Below, piece by piece: positions 1 through 9,716 of a stretch of DNA of 64,000 nucleotides. Both the position numbers and the translations under genes were made by a program. The notes below the pieces were generated by a model that was not told where the DNA came from, ran no database searches, and saw only the letters and a list, made by a program, of their open reading frames with translations. Every line of letters begins with the position of its first letter. Position 1 is the stretch's first letter. Origin of the DNA: Theileria orientalis strain Shintoku (Eukaryota > Apicomplexa > Aconoidasida > Piroplasmida > Theileriidae); assembly GCF_000740895.1 (NCBI RefSeq), contig NC_025261.1:1178001-1242000 (forward strand). The letters are read 5' to 3'.

Positions 1-546
1 CCTATGGTGCAGCAGCCTCTGGGCCTGTGTTTTAAAATCGTCCAAAAGACTACGCTTATCTGCTCCTAAACTGCCTATATACCTGCTGATATTCTGATTC
101 CTCAGATAATTATACAAATTCTCAAGGCTCATATCACTCTCAACTCCAAGAATATTGTAGCAAATTCCAGAAACTACGTCATCTCCATCCATGCTGTTTA
201 TGGCTACATTGACCTTTGACCTTGAATTCGTGACCTTGCAGGTCCTGTAGGTGGCCACTGACCTTTGTAGAGGTTTAATCCGGTCGTTTGTGTCCACATA
301 GTCCTCGCTCGTGCTATCGTCTCTGTTGGTCCAGCTCCTTCTCTGGTCATTCTTCTCAAATGCTGACGACTCCGTCAGATCCCTCTTGTCAGATATATCA
401 TAGTAATTGACCTGATTTCCACTTAAAGTTGTGAAACATGATCTCAGATGGGTGGAAATACTGTTTTTATGCCATGCAATCTGAGTTAGCCTTCTCAGAA
501 TGTCAAAGTAACACACATTAAACTTCATATTTAAGCAGAATGCCAT
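1..546 (-). CDS. Unrecognised protein, C-terminus cut off by the window edge
   Basis: The frame is open from an ATG at 546 (a second in-frame ATG is at 528) to the window edge without a stop, about 182 codons. An in-frame stop lies a short distance upstream of the ATG at 546, so this is a true 5' end unless an upstream exon exists. The product starts with MAFCLNMKFNVCYFDILRR, followed by a hydrophilic stretch rich in Asp, Arg and Ser and a more helical part near the edge (MSLENLYNYLRNQNIS). I recognise no domain. The short hydrophobic and basic start would fit organelle targeting, but that is inference. It is divergent from the CK2 beta gene, and the 343 bp between them are AT-rich. Confidence 0.55.
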   Translation of the reverse strand, partial: MAFCLNMKFNVCYFDILRRLTQIAWHKNSISTHLRSCFTTLSGNQVNYYDISDKRDLTESSAFEKNDQRRSWTNRDDSTSEDYVDTNDRIKPLQRSVATYRTCKVTNSRSKVNVAINSMDGDDVVSGICYNILGVESDMSLENLYNYLRNQNISRYIGSLGADKRSLLDDFKTQAQRLLHHR

Positions 547-889
547 TAAATTTGCCAAAAAATCATAATTTACAGTAGTTTACACCTATACACAACTCAA
601 TGATTAATTTTTATTCACAAAAAATTATTATACTAAAATTTATTGAACCAAATTAGCAAAATACAAACGAGGGTGTAATTTTAAAAATTCATATAGAAAT
701 ACACCAAATAGATCAATATAGGATTTAACATAACTTTACATCATAATGGATCCGTTGGATTTGAAATGTGGTCACGAACTGGACCCCTTTATGACAACAG
801 CAACTCCCCATCTAGTTGTAGACAAATCAGTTTAAATATAATAAGTATGTAGTATATATTGTTGTAACTTTCTTAAATTCAACTAGGAA

Positions 890-1966
890 ATGGAAGAGGA
901 GTTTACAGAGTGGGACCAATTTAGCTCTGATTCGTGCGAAACCCTGAAATGGATTCCTTGGTTTGCCTCTCTGGAAGGACACGAATTTTTGTTAGAAGTG
1001 AGTCGACGTATATATAATTAGGTATTCCATATCAAATTCACAATATTAATCTTTAATTGTAAATTTTCGAGCTAACCGGCATCCTCCAAAATATATAACC
1101 CATATTTTGCCTGTAAAGAGCTACTTTATTCACAAAATATGATTTTTTATGTGCTGATTTAAATTTGTATGTAGATTGAGGAATCGTTTGTAAGAGATCA
1201 GTTCAATCTAAGTGGACTTAAAAATATTAGAAATTATAATGGAGCTATGAGCATGATCTTAGGCCCAGCTCCTACGGAAGAAGTTTTCATGGACGGGAAA
1301 TTTCTTGAGCTTTATATGAATGCCACCGACTTATACGGAATGTTGCATTCGAGATATATAACGACGCCAATAGGTCTTCGGAGAATGGTAAGCTAAATAA
1401 ATACTGGACCTACCACAAAAATTGTAACTAAATAACGATTAACTTATGTTCAGAGAGACAAGTATCAACAGGGAGTGTTTGGTCAGTGTCCTAGGGTGGA
1501 ATGTCAGAGGCAGAACGTTCTCCCGGTCGGATTCAGCGACAACTTGCACAACCATAGAATAAAGACGTACTGTCCGCGATGCCAGGAAGCATACGTAATA
1601 AGATCTGGAGAAGTCCACGCAGATATAGACGGGGCGTTCTTTGGAAGGTCGTTCCCGCACCTGTTCCTGCTGACCTTTCCGAACCTAATACCAGATCAAC
1701 CCCCGGTGCCATTTGTGCCAAAAATTTTCGGTTTCAAAGTTCACAACATAAACTCATTGATAAAAATAAAGCTGGAAAATGTAAGTCGGTAGTAAAGCTT
1801 AGTTATTGGAATGTGTAAATGACAACGATGTTGTCTGAAAAACGATAGTTTGAAGTAATTGAAACCAAGAAATTCTGTATTCGGCTTCATTCATATTCAG
1901 GGGGAATTTGGAGTCACGAACAAGGCGGAGTCCCCATCGCAGGATGAAATGAAAGTGGATGAGTAA
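890..1966 (+). CDS. CK2B: Casein kinase 2 regulatory subunit beta
   Basis: The CDS is join(890..997,1175..1387,1454..1780,1901..1966), giving 237 residues. CK2 beta dimerises through a zinc finger and assembles the CK2 holoenzyme, docking and stabilising two catalytic alpha subunits. Visible signs are the N-terminal WIPWFASLEGHEFLLEIEE block (family pattern WISWFCGLRGNEFFCEVDE), a helical region ending in LHSRYITTPIGLRRM, then RDKYQQGVFGQCPRVEC. The zinc ligands are CPRVEC and CPRCQ, about 32 residues apart. DGAFFGRSFPHLFLL and PKIFGFKVH follow, also diagnostic. All introns are GT-AG and frames join exactly. The start at 890 matches the family; an ATG at 748 runs into stops. The acidic loop between the helices is shorter than in animals. 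Confidence 0.95.
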
Positions 1967-2025
1967 CACATACACCCCATCTGATCCCTTGAGAATTTGT
2001 AAATTTCTAATTTTGTGTTTGTAAA

Positions 2026-2963
2026 ATGATACGTATTACCAGTATTATGCGCTCACAGAAGGTTTGTGATGCCTTAGTTATGTTCGGAACCCACGTAAAC
2101 AGGACGCCGTTCGTATCGCATCCAGGTATTACTCGAATAAGCATATTCCACCAGTAAACATGAGATTAAGCCTAAAATAGCCCATGAAGATAAAATAAAT
2201 GAAAGTATTAAATGAATAACATTTAGGTGTTATGGCCGTAGCCCAGTTACTGGAAATGAAGTCCCTGGTGGAGCACAGAGCACATTTTACACAGGAAGAT
2301 GTCAACAGAATGTACGAATTCGACTCAGAGCTCGCAAAGGTAACAGTTAGAATAGTAAATAAAGGATTGCTGTACTGATTATGGCTTTAGAAGGCGCAAG
2401 TTGCAGTGGATTACGACTTACCAGTGTCACACTATAACTTGGACTATTTAGACAAGCCAGGTAACTTTCATTAACACGGCTAACTGTAACTGTACATACC
2501 CTAATGCCTGTTACATTAGTTTGAAATAAGTTAGTTTAGTGCAGTAGATTAATTTAGTTAACATAAGTAGCAAGTGTGTACGTTACACATTGAAAAACGG
2601 ATCTATAGGATTCGTGGAGACGTTGTTGAAGGAGAAGAAGCTCAATGAAAAGATAGCAGAAGAGGTGCTCTCAGCACCCAAAGGAGACTATAAACAGCCA
2701 AAATCAATGGAATCGTACAAAGCACCAACAGTAAGTGGCTATGTATGCTGTATGGAATGTACACAATGTACGCAATGGTCTCTGAGTTACTTGATGTTCT
2801 GATAAACTAATATTCTTAGATTCCTGTGGAATGGAGAGAACACGAGTTGGCATTCACAGATTTAATGGTCGATGTGCAGCCCTCGGTGGTCAGAGAGATG
2901 GAAACACAAGCAAAAATGCGCAAATTTGTAGAAGAACACGAGAAAAAATTTAAAAATAAATAA
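2026..2963 (+). CDS. Unrecognised five-exon protein, 199 residues
   Basis: My model is join(2026..2125,2227..2339,2391..2460,2558..2730,2820..2963). All introns are GT-AG and the five exons stay in one frame to a TAA. The protein is hydrophilic and largely helical, with a Lys/Glu-rich C-terminus (FVEEHEKKFKNK) and no hydrophobic segment. Recognisable stretches include FVSHPGVMAVAQLLEMKSL, DYDLPVSHYNLDYLDKP and a YKAPTIPVEWREHE block. The short basic start (MIRITSIMRSQK) could be a mitochondrial presequence; a second ATG at 2047 would shorten it. I do not recognise the family. The exon structure and codon usage leave little doubt that it is a real gene. Confidence 0.7.
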
Positions 2964-3053
2964 GAAAATGAAAAAAAATAGTAAATAGCAAATGACACTT
3001 GAGGAAAACATTAGTATTTAAATTTAAAAAAGAACCGACCGATTACAATTTAA

Positions 3054-3923
3054 TTATTGCAGTTGGTGCATCCAAGTGGCCATTGGAAACTCGACCGCAG
3101 AAGAGATGAGTCGGCCTCTCAAAATTGGATGAGGAATCTTAATTTTGGAAAGCTGCATCATCTTACAGTACTCATTTAATCTTTTATTGTACTCGTTCAT
3201 GACCTTGATGCCCAGGCCTTCTAGAATCTGGTGGAGGTGTTTGTCCACCAGTTTATGGCTAGTCTCAACCTCCAGGACGGAGTACCGACCAGAACTAGCC
3301 AGAGTGTCCGGCGAACAGCTGATTGAGTGCTCATAATTTGAAGCGTAGTCGGATAAGCTAGTAACCCTAAAGTTTAAAGAAAATGGACTAGCGTTAGGTA
3401 GTGAGTCTACTATAACGTCAGGGTCACTTTGTGACGCCTTCTGGTATTTTTCCAGATTAAAATTAATCTTTCCGCTTAAAACAGAGTTAGGGTGTGAGGA
3501 GTCGTCTAAAGCGATGTTCAAGTTACCATTGTTTGATAGAAAATCCTTTAAACTGAAGGTAGTGATACATGTGTAGGTTTTCGTGCATTGGCAGTCCGCA
3601 ATTAGCTTTGAAATTTGGGAGTACATTGGGTCGTCGGTGGTTCCTATCACGAGGCCCTTTTGGTTAATCCTAAGCTTGCTTGGAAACTTAATGGAATCCT
3701 CGGAAATTCGCAACTTTGCGGCAACAACAGAGGATAAGGAATCCTGAAGCTTCGCCTTGCCGGAAGGTGAGCATACATGCCATCCTATAGGTTTGTACGC
3801 CACGAACAACCTTTCTGATGGGCCTCTGAAGATAATCCGTATTTCATCGAAAATATTTGCCATATAAAATTTAAGTAAACCACACACAATTGGGCGGAAT
3901 GACGTTGTAAATATAATATTCAT
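3054..3923 (-). CDS. RluA/RsuA-like pseudouridine synthase homologue, probably inactive
   Basis: Single exon of 289 residues from the ATG at 3923. Around residues 38-50 the segment LFVAYKPIGWHV matches the opening strand of RluA/RsuA pseudouridine synthases (VV.KP.G...). Around residues 83-95 the segment KLRINQKGLVIGTTDD aligns with the catalytic motif R-L-D-x-x-T/S-G-L, which carries the invariant Asp. Here that position is Asn87. QCTKTYTCIT fits the following strand (K-x-Y). The rest is divergent, with a Ser/Asn-rich middle. The first 25 residues are hydrophobic and basic, compatible with mitochondrial or apicoplast import. If the alignment is right it may bind RNA without forming pseudouridine. 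The fold assignment is moderate; the lost Asp depends on it. Confidence 0.5.
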   Translation of the reverse strand: MNIIFTTSFRPIVCGLLKFYMANIFDEIRIIFRGPSERLFVAYKPIGWHVCSPSGKAKLQDSLSSVVAAKLRISEDSIKFPSKLRINQKGLVIGTTDDPMYSQISKLIADCQCTKTYTCITTFSLKDFLSNNGNLNIALDDSSHPNSVLSGKINFNLEKYQKASQSDPDVIVDSLPNASPFSLNFRVTSLSDYASNYEHSISCSPDTLASSGRYSVLEVETSHKLVDKHLHQILEGLGIKVMNEYNKRLNEYCKMMQLSKIKIPHPILRGRLISSAVEFPMATWMHQLQ

Positions 3924-4023
3924 TTTTATACACAATTGATATTATAGTCCACATTGGCATTAAACACACGTTGTTTGTTATGTACAATTATTTATCCTGT
4001 AGTTTACTCTTTTTTTTCGCAAT

Positions 4024-4777
4024 ATGGATGATGTCGAGGTACACATTCTACCATGTCTAATTAAGTATAATGGAAGGACCGATTTTAAAAAACGGTTTAA
4101 AAGTAAAATAAAGAAGGTTCCAGATCACGTTTCAGACGATAATTCAATTCCAGGTGAGCGTTATGAAGACTGTAACTTGAGCACGGTTTAGGCGGGTATG
4201 AACTTAAGGAACTCTGCGGATACTCTGCGGACAATGTTGAGTTTTCTGTAAAAGTAACGGAAAACTATGTAAAAGATGTGTACTATCCCCTCAAGGGGAC
4301 TGATAAGTTCCTGAGGGAGAAGTACTACCTGTTCTTCAGGGGACGACAGCTGCGCGGAAGTGAGTTGGCACTGGACGAACTCGGGTATAAGATGATTATT
4401 GTGGAAGTGGACAAACCAGTTAAGGCGTCCGAATTGACCAAACATGACTGTGTGGAGTCGAAAACGCTGAGGATGACCTCGAAGGTGTCCAGCGTAACGT
4501 GAGTTTAACGTCCAAACATTAGCTGTTGTTGCTGTTGTTATTAACATCTGTTTACTATTGATGCTATTGCTGCTATTGCTATTAACATTGTTGTTGTTAT
4601 TGCCATTGTAGGCTCTGGGAACTTGAAGAGGACGTGAGTCCCCTCAGCGTCAACGTGGCTGCGTATAGGTACTTGTCCCTTTCCAAAGCAGTAAGTGTGC
4701 CCTAGGTAACGAATCTGTAGCTAAGTGACTACGAGGGGGAGGAGGACTACATTAGGAAGTTCAGTTTAAATTCGTGA
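4024..4777 (+). CDS. RNASEH2C: Ribonuclease H2 subunit C
   Basis: CDS join(4024..4153,4192..4498,4612..4690,4721..4777), 190 residues. RNase H2 removes ribonucleotides from DNA and RNA in hybrids; subunit C is a non-catalytic scaffold that pairs with subunit B. The start VEVHILPCLIKYNGRTDF matches the family opening (VHLLPC...G). Residues around 90 read LFFRGRQLRGSEL, the diagnostic FRGR-x-LRG motif. The C-terminal block VTLWELEEDVSPL matches FTLWGLE. The ACG codon of this block is rebuilt exactly across intron 3, supporting the splice call. The first and last introns are only 38 and 30 nt. The last 17 bases overlap, tail to tail, the stop end of the opposite-strand gene at 4761-6462. Confidence 0.85.
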
Positions 4778-6462
4778 AAACTTTTTTTAAAATGGTGTGT
4801 GATGTTGTATCATAGTCGTTATTCGCAATCTGTCTTGCGCGTTCGTAAAGCTCAGGGTGCAGAGACAGGTCACCGAGTTTGTGCATTCCGTATGCGAACA
4901 GCGCCAGGTCCCTCGGGGCAAATGTGTCCTTCAGTCTTTGGTAGTGCTCGAAAATGAAGCGATAGGGTATGTCCAGCTTATGCTTGCCGCCCAAATACAC
5001 CAGCTAAATAACTAATTTACTGGTGTGAACTTACATTTGACAGTTGCACGCCGTTAATGTGTTTAAATTTAACTATTCTGTTCACTAGGTCTTCCACCAA
5101 GGACAGCTCTATAGTGTATTAATACAACCAGTGACAGTACTCGTATTAATAGTGACAGTACTCGTATTAATAGTGACAGTACTCGTATTAATAGTGACAG
5201 TACTCGTATTAATAGTGGTAGTAGATGTATTAGTATTAGTAGTAATAGTGGTGGGAATAGTGGTAGGAATAATAAATGGTATTGGTACAAATAGTAGCGA
5301 CGTTACCATTGAGATTCAATTTCAAAAGGTTGGATAACAGGAATAAAAGTTCCTGCAAATCCCCCGATTCATATTTTAACTTTATTGAATCTATTACTGC
5401 ACGCAGAAGCTTAGTATCCACTGAACACCTAGTGTATCCCAGTAAAACAGTGGATAATTGATGCAGTGTGGCCTATATTAAAAAGTCATTAATATGAAAA
5501 TATATAGTAAAAAGTGGTAAACATGATAAACACATACGTGGTGAATCGAATTACTGAGTGTGTTTGCCAAGGTCTCCAAATACTGATCCCTCAGTGGGTG
5601 GCTTGTACCACTGAAGACGCTGTACAGTCGAACGAGAGATCTCAGGTCCATGCTCTCAATGCAGTTCAGAGAGTTTAGAATGAATGTTTCCAAGTTCCCT
5701 AACACCTCAGGATCGCTAAAATTTGACAGAACGTCAATGATTATCATTGCAAACGCCTGTGGTTTTAAGCTGGCGGTGTACCCTTTAAGCTCACTTAACA
5801 GTGCGATCACCATTTGCCGGTCCTTGCTAGTGCAGTAAGCGTTGAGAATCTACTTATTTTTATGTGTTCATAACAATGCGTTAGATGATATGTGTATCTG
5901 TAACAACGCTGTACAATGCAAATAAATAGCCAGTGGAAGTGTGTAAGTGTTACCAGGACTAGTGGGTAGGAATCCTTGGCTGATGAGAGTTGCTCAGTAA
6001 CTCGAGGTCTGAATTGCGATAAAACTCTGGCGTCGCACAGTCCCATTTTGTTGAGTGCGTAAAGAAACCCTGAAAAACAATTCGGCGTTTAAGTGAAAAT
6101 AGTGTGTCAAGTGTGTGAATTGTGTAAAATGTGCGTGAATATCTAAGTTGAATACCGCAACAGGATAGTAAATCGGACTCTTCCGCCTTCTTTAGGCATT
6201 GCGATTTTAGCCTTTCCAGAAACGAGGAGTCTGAATACGTGTTTTTAGTCAGGATTACTGCCATCCTCGATAGATTGTTGCTGTTGAAGCTGTCTAGTAT
6301 TATGTCGGCCCTTCTCAGCAAAGTCGACCATGTTTTCTGGTCATTGGGTCCTCTCTGTGCAACCTCGTCCATTATGCAGACCAGCCTCGAGGTTCCAGCC
6401 CAGGGAACTGAGGATAGCACTTCGTGCGACACTTGCAGCCTGCTGATCCTGGATACGTACAT
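4761..6462 (-). CDS. Helical-repeat (HPR/OPR-like) protein, probably organellar RNA-binding
   Basis: Spliced minus-strand gene of about six exons. The first coding ATG at 6462 gives MYVSRISRLQVSHEVLSS, a basic start consistent with a mitochondrial presequence. The body is a chain of short helix pairs with the alternating hydrophobic pattern seen in apicomplexan heptatricopeptide-type proteins: NNLSRMAVILTKNTYSDS, FLYALNKMGLCDARVLS, DLRSLVRLYSVFSGTSHP, APRDLALFAYGMHKLGDL. Other exons lie around 5822-6063, 5534-5817, 5314-5474, 5030-5115 and 4761-5003. One intron carries four copies of a 21-bp repeat. Proteins of this build usually act on mitochondrial RNA, often with a C-terminal RAP domain, but I see no RAP domain here. 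The function is therefore inferred from fold type only. Confidence 0.65.
5130..5213. repeat. Four tandem copies of a 21-bp repeat
   Basis: The unit agtgacagtactcgtattaat-type sequence (21 bp) occurs four times without change, followed by degenerate TAGTAG-rich DNA to about 5280. The array lies inside an intron of the helical-repeat gene on the minus strand. Confidence 0.9.
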
Positions 6463-6548
6463 ACTGTGGCAAATCAGCAAACATATCAGTATTTGCGGAC
6501 TAATCTACCTTCCAAATGCTTAAACGTGTATAAATGTACATATTAAAT

Positions 6549-9335
6549 TCACTCGCCGGGACAGTCGTGGGAAAACTTCTGTACGACGTCCGGGGCTAGG
6601 GTGTAGTCGGACTCGAAAAGCTTGACCTCGTCGACGTGATACAGGTGCACCAGGCCCACGTCCAGGAGCTCCTTTAACCTTTTTTCCATGGAATCCTGGG
6701 TTAATCTGAAGTTGTGGCTGTAAAACTTAAAGGTGTGTGCGAGCCCCCTTTCGACGAGACTGCAGTGCTTTCGCTTCAGCTTCGTCAGCACGAGGCTCAC
6801 CAAACTCCTCAAATCCGCTATGACATGGCCGCCCCAGTCGTGCGCTTCCAGAAGCGTCAGCTGATTCGCCGTCGTCTGCAGGATCTTCTTGGTGGCGTGC
6901 AGCGTGATGGTGTTGCACAGCCCCCTGGCCGCGTGGCCGGCGCACTCCTTATATACCAGCGCCAGCACTGCGGGCTCCACTAGGTGGAAGGGCAACTCTT
7001 CGCAGCTTACTGCTTCGTAGAGGCTGCAGAAGTTTACTAGCAGCTCCTCCTTGTACCCGTCCACTTGTTCCTCAAACCCACTTCTCTCTCCGGCCTGACT
7101 CTCACTACTGTCGACCACAATTTCAATTCCGTTAACATCGTCTCCGTCTTCGTTGCCATCAATGGCGCTCATTCGCCAATTACTTCCAAGGTTGAAGCAG
7201 TGCTTATACATTACACCCACTATTTTATGGATAACAGTTTGCATTTTAGCCAGCGTCCCTTTGTTGTACTCGTACATTCCCTTCAGCACTTTGACCATTT
7301 GCGCCACAATGCTCAGGTCACTCGTCACCGACGTGTTTTTTACTATCGACTTGAACAGGTCTATCGTCCCCTTGCACAGCTTATTTATTCTCGGGTGGTT
7401 CGCTCCGTAGATGCCCAACGCGTTGTGCTCAATGAAGACCTCCAGGTACTCGCACAGCCCGGTGACCATGATCTTCAGCGCCCACTCACTGTACGCTTTC
7501 ACTGTGGTGACAGCTGCTCTGTCGATACAGGAACTTGGTGTGCCTTCGTTGGCCTTCTTAAGGCCGTTGTCACTGGCTTCAGTGTCAACTGTGGCGCCTG
7601 CTTTACAGTAACTGGCGGTGCTGCAGGTCCTACTACCACGGCCAATACGCTTCACAATGTTCTTTATCGTCTTCATGATGTAGTTGACGTAGTCGAAATC
7701 GATGTGGTTTGTTGAGATCGTCAGCGCCCTTATGTAGTCCCTTCTAATGCTCGTGAAGTTTGCGTCCATGCCCAGGAGCAAATACAGCGAGAGGTCTGGC
7801 CCGTAGTCCACGTCCACTGACATCGTGTTCATCTCCGAGATCTGCGACCTGGTCGCTATTATTGCGTTGACGAGGTCAAATATTTGATAGTAGTACTGGT
7901 TCAGGTTACTCTTGAGCGCGTTCAACTTTTCTATGATTCTCTTTATGCAGCACGGCCCCAGCGGCGTCGCCGTCAGTATCTTCAGCAGAACCACGAAGTC
8001 GTAGTCGTACACCTTACTCTCCTTTTCTGCAGTCGCTCCCTCCAGGACGGAGCTTCGTGCACTCTCCCCCTTGTTAATTTCTGAGCCGTATATGATGTTA
8101 TTCGTCAACTTGTGGAGACTATTCAAATACTTAACTGCCGAGTCCAGGTCCTTCAAATATTTTGAGCCTATCGTCAGGATCCCCAAGTCCAAATTTTTTA
8201 TGAATGACCTGTATGTCGTAAAGTTATTTTTGTATAGAAGCTTTTCTATCACCTTAGTCAAGACTGCGTTTCCGTGTTTTTCTGGCACCAGTGATAAACA
8301 CTTCAGTGCCAGCTTTCTCTGTTCTAGTGGCCCTGAAATTGCCAATTTTGTCAACTCTTCCATTTTAAAGTGAATTAGGAACGAGTTATCTGATGTGCTC
8401 AGCAGTTTAACCAACACTCTTAGTCTGTTTTCCATTCCTATGTCAAAGTCCTCTCCTTCTACCATCCACACTTGTGCCAGCAGGCAGGCTGTTTCGTCCA
8501 GAATGTACAACGACTTATTACTCAGTTTCAGTGCGTTAAGTCCGAACTCCCTCACCTTCTTCGCATCTTCTTCCTTCAGCATCTTCTTCGACAGTGCAAC
8601 TTGTAGGATCCTCAGGTTCCAGTACACGTGCTGGTAGTGTGACTGTGTGTGTGAAATGTACGTTATTACTGAGCTCCTCGACAGTATTGAGTTTCTTATG
8701 TATGACTCCACTAGGTCACTTTTATATCCGCATCTCAGCGCCTGGATCAACAGCTGGTAGCACAGCTGAATTAGGTTTGGAGAGTTCCCGACTTCCGTGG
8801 TCCAAATACAAACATTTACCAATAACTCCAGCTCATCTCCTTGGTTTTTATAAAAGAGCCTGCTTCCGTGGACTATTTTGCTCACAATCTCTGGACATAT
8901 GTCAAATTTGTGTATGGAATCCAGGCTAAGTTCTATGTTACTGTTGTTGCAATCCTTTTTATTATTTTTCAAAAAAATCAAAATCAAAAGGCAAAACTCG
9001 AGTAGGTTCCTTTGTTCGTACGAAACATTTGCGTTTTGAAGGAATTTTTTGAGTGGTTCCAAATACACAAATGCTTCATCCTCCAAAAGTGAACTATGGG
9101 ACCCGTATCTGAACAGATTCTGCAACCTATCCCTTAAATCGGAATTAAATTTGCTTAAATAGAAGTTCGATTCCTCAGTTTTGCGGGGTGGGTCCGACAA
9201 ACTCTGATTTTTTAGTGAATCGCAGTACACATGTTCTAAGTCTGTGTTTATGATCTGATTAGGCTCCTTTGGTGTAGAAGGCTTATTAATATAGGTATTT
9301 ACACTTACCTGGGAGACTATAGTATCAGTAGGCAT
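6549..9335 (-). CDS. Unrecognised large helical protein, 928 residues
   Basis: Long open frame from the ATG at 9335 (MPTDTIVSQ). The frame continues upstream only through a non-ATG codon. The product is almost wholly alpha-helical, with repeated hydrophobic helices (ELLVNVCIWTTEVGNSPNL, KLALKCLSLVPEKHG, EELTKLAISGPL) that look like HEAT/ARM or clathrin-adaptor-like solenoids. I cannot place it in a named family. A low-complexity segment rich in Asp, Gly and Asn sits near residue 740. A strong donor (CAG then gtaagt) and an AG 27 nt later fall in the first 20 codons; because 27 is a multiple of three the frame is unaffected, and a 27-nt intron here cannot be ruled in or out. Confidence 0.75.
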   Translation of the reverse strand: MPTDTIVSQVSVNTYINKPSTPKEPNQIINTDLEHVYCDSLKNQSLSDPPRKTEESNFYLSKFNSDLRDRLQNLFRYGSHSSLLEDEAFVYLEPLKKFLQNANVSYEQRNLLEFCLLILIFLKNNKKDCNNSNIELSLDSIHKFDICPEIVSKIVHGSRLFYKNQGDELELLVNVCIWTTEVGNSPNLIQLCYQLLIQALRCGYKSDLVESYIRNSILSRSSVITYISHTQSHYQHVYWNLRILQVALSKKMLKEEDAKKVREFGLNALKLSNKSLYILDETACLLAQVWMVEGEDFDIGMENRLRVLVKLLSTSDNSFLIHFKMEELTKLAISGPLEQRKLALKCLSLVPEKHGNAVLTKVIEKLLYKNNFTTYRSFIKNLDLGILTIGSKYLKDLDSAVKYLNSLHKLTNNIIYGSEINKGESARSSVLEGATAEKESKVYDYDFVVLLKILTATPLGPCCIKRIIEKLNALKSNLNQYYYQIFDLVNAIIATRSQISEMNTMSVDVDYGPDLSLYLLLGMDANFTSIRRDYIRALTISTNHIDFDYVNYIMKTIKNIVKRIGRGSRTCSTASYCKAGATVDTEASDNGLKKANEGTPSSCIDRAAVTTVKAYSEWALKIMVTGLCEYLEVFIEHNALGIYGANHPRINKLCKGTIDLFKSIVKNTSVTSDLSIVAQMVKVLKGMYEYNKGTLAKMQTVIHKIVGVMYKHCFNLGSNWRMSAIDGNEDGDDVNGIEIVVDSSESQAGERSGFEEQVDGYKEELLVNFCSLYEAVSCEELPFHLVEPAVLALVYKECAGHAARGLCNTITLHATKKILQTTANQLTLLEAHDWGGHVIADLRSLVSLVLTKLKRKHCSLVERGLAHTFKFYSHNFRLTQDSMEKRLKELLDVGLVHLYHVDEVKLFESDYTLAPDVVQKFSHDCPGE

Positions 9336-9716
9336 TGAAAAAAAATAAAGTTTGTGTTTTCTGCATGGTGTATACCCTAGAATCACGACTAATATGATAG
9401 TGGCAAAAACTTACCAAAATTCCCTAGTTCATTCTAATTTTTGCATTTATCAATTATACTATTATATTCTAACTATTTACCCACTAATAATTCTATGAGC
9501 CCCTGGAATCCGAGAATGTCATCCTTACACATTATTTAACACACTGTCTATGTTTCCATACTCACCATTCATCGTAGGTAACCAGTAAATTCATAGATAT
9601 TAACAGCCTTAACTAGTACCACACTTTAACAAAAAAGGCCCTCCTCAGGGTACTAGTAGTACCAGTGATTAAACACACCATTAATGACAGAAATATATTA
9701 AAGTTCATTATTGAAG

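Noticed and set aside
748..832. Upstream ATG (MDPLDLKCGHELDPF) as the start of CK2 beta
   Set aside because: The frame stops at 832 and no GT-AG pair joins it to the next exon in frame. The start at 890 fits the family.
9295..9330. Plus-strand match to the 5' end of U1 snRNA (acacttacctggg)
   Set aside because: It is the complement of a splice-donor-like sequence in the minus-strand coding region; no further U1 sequence follows.
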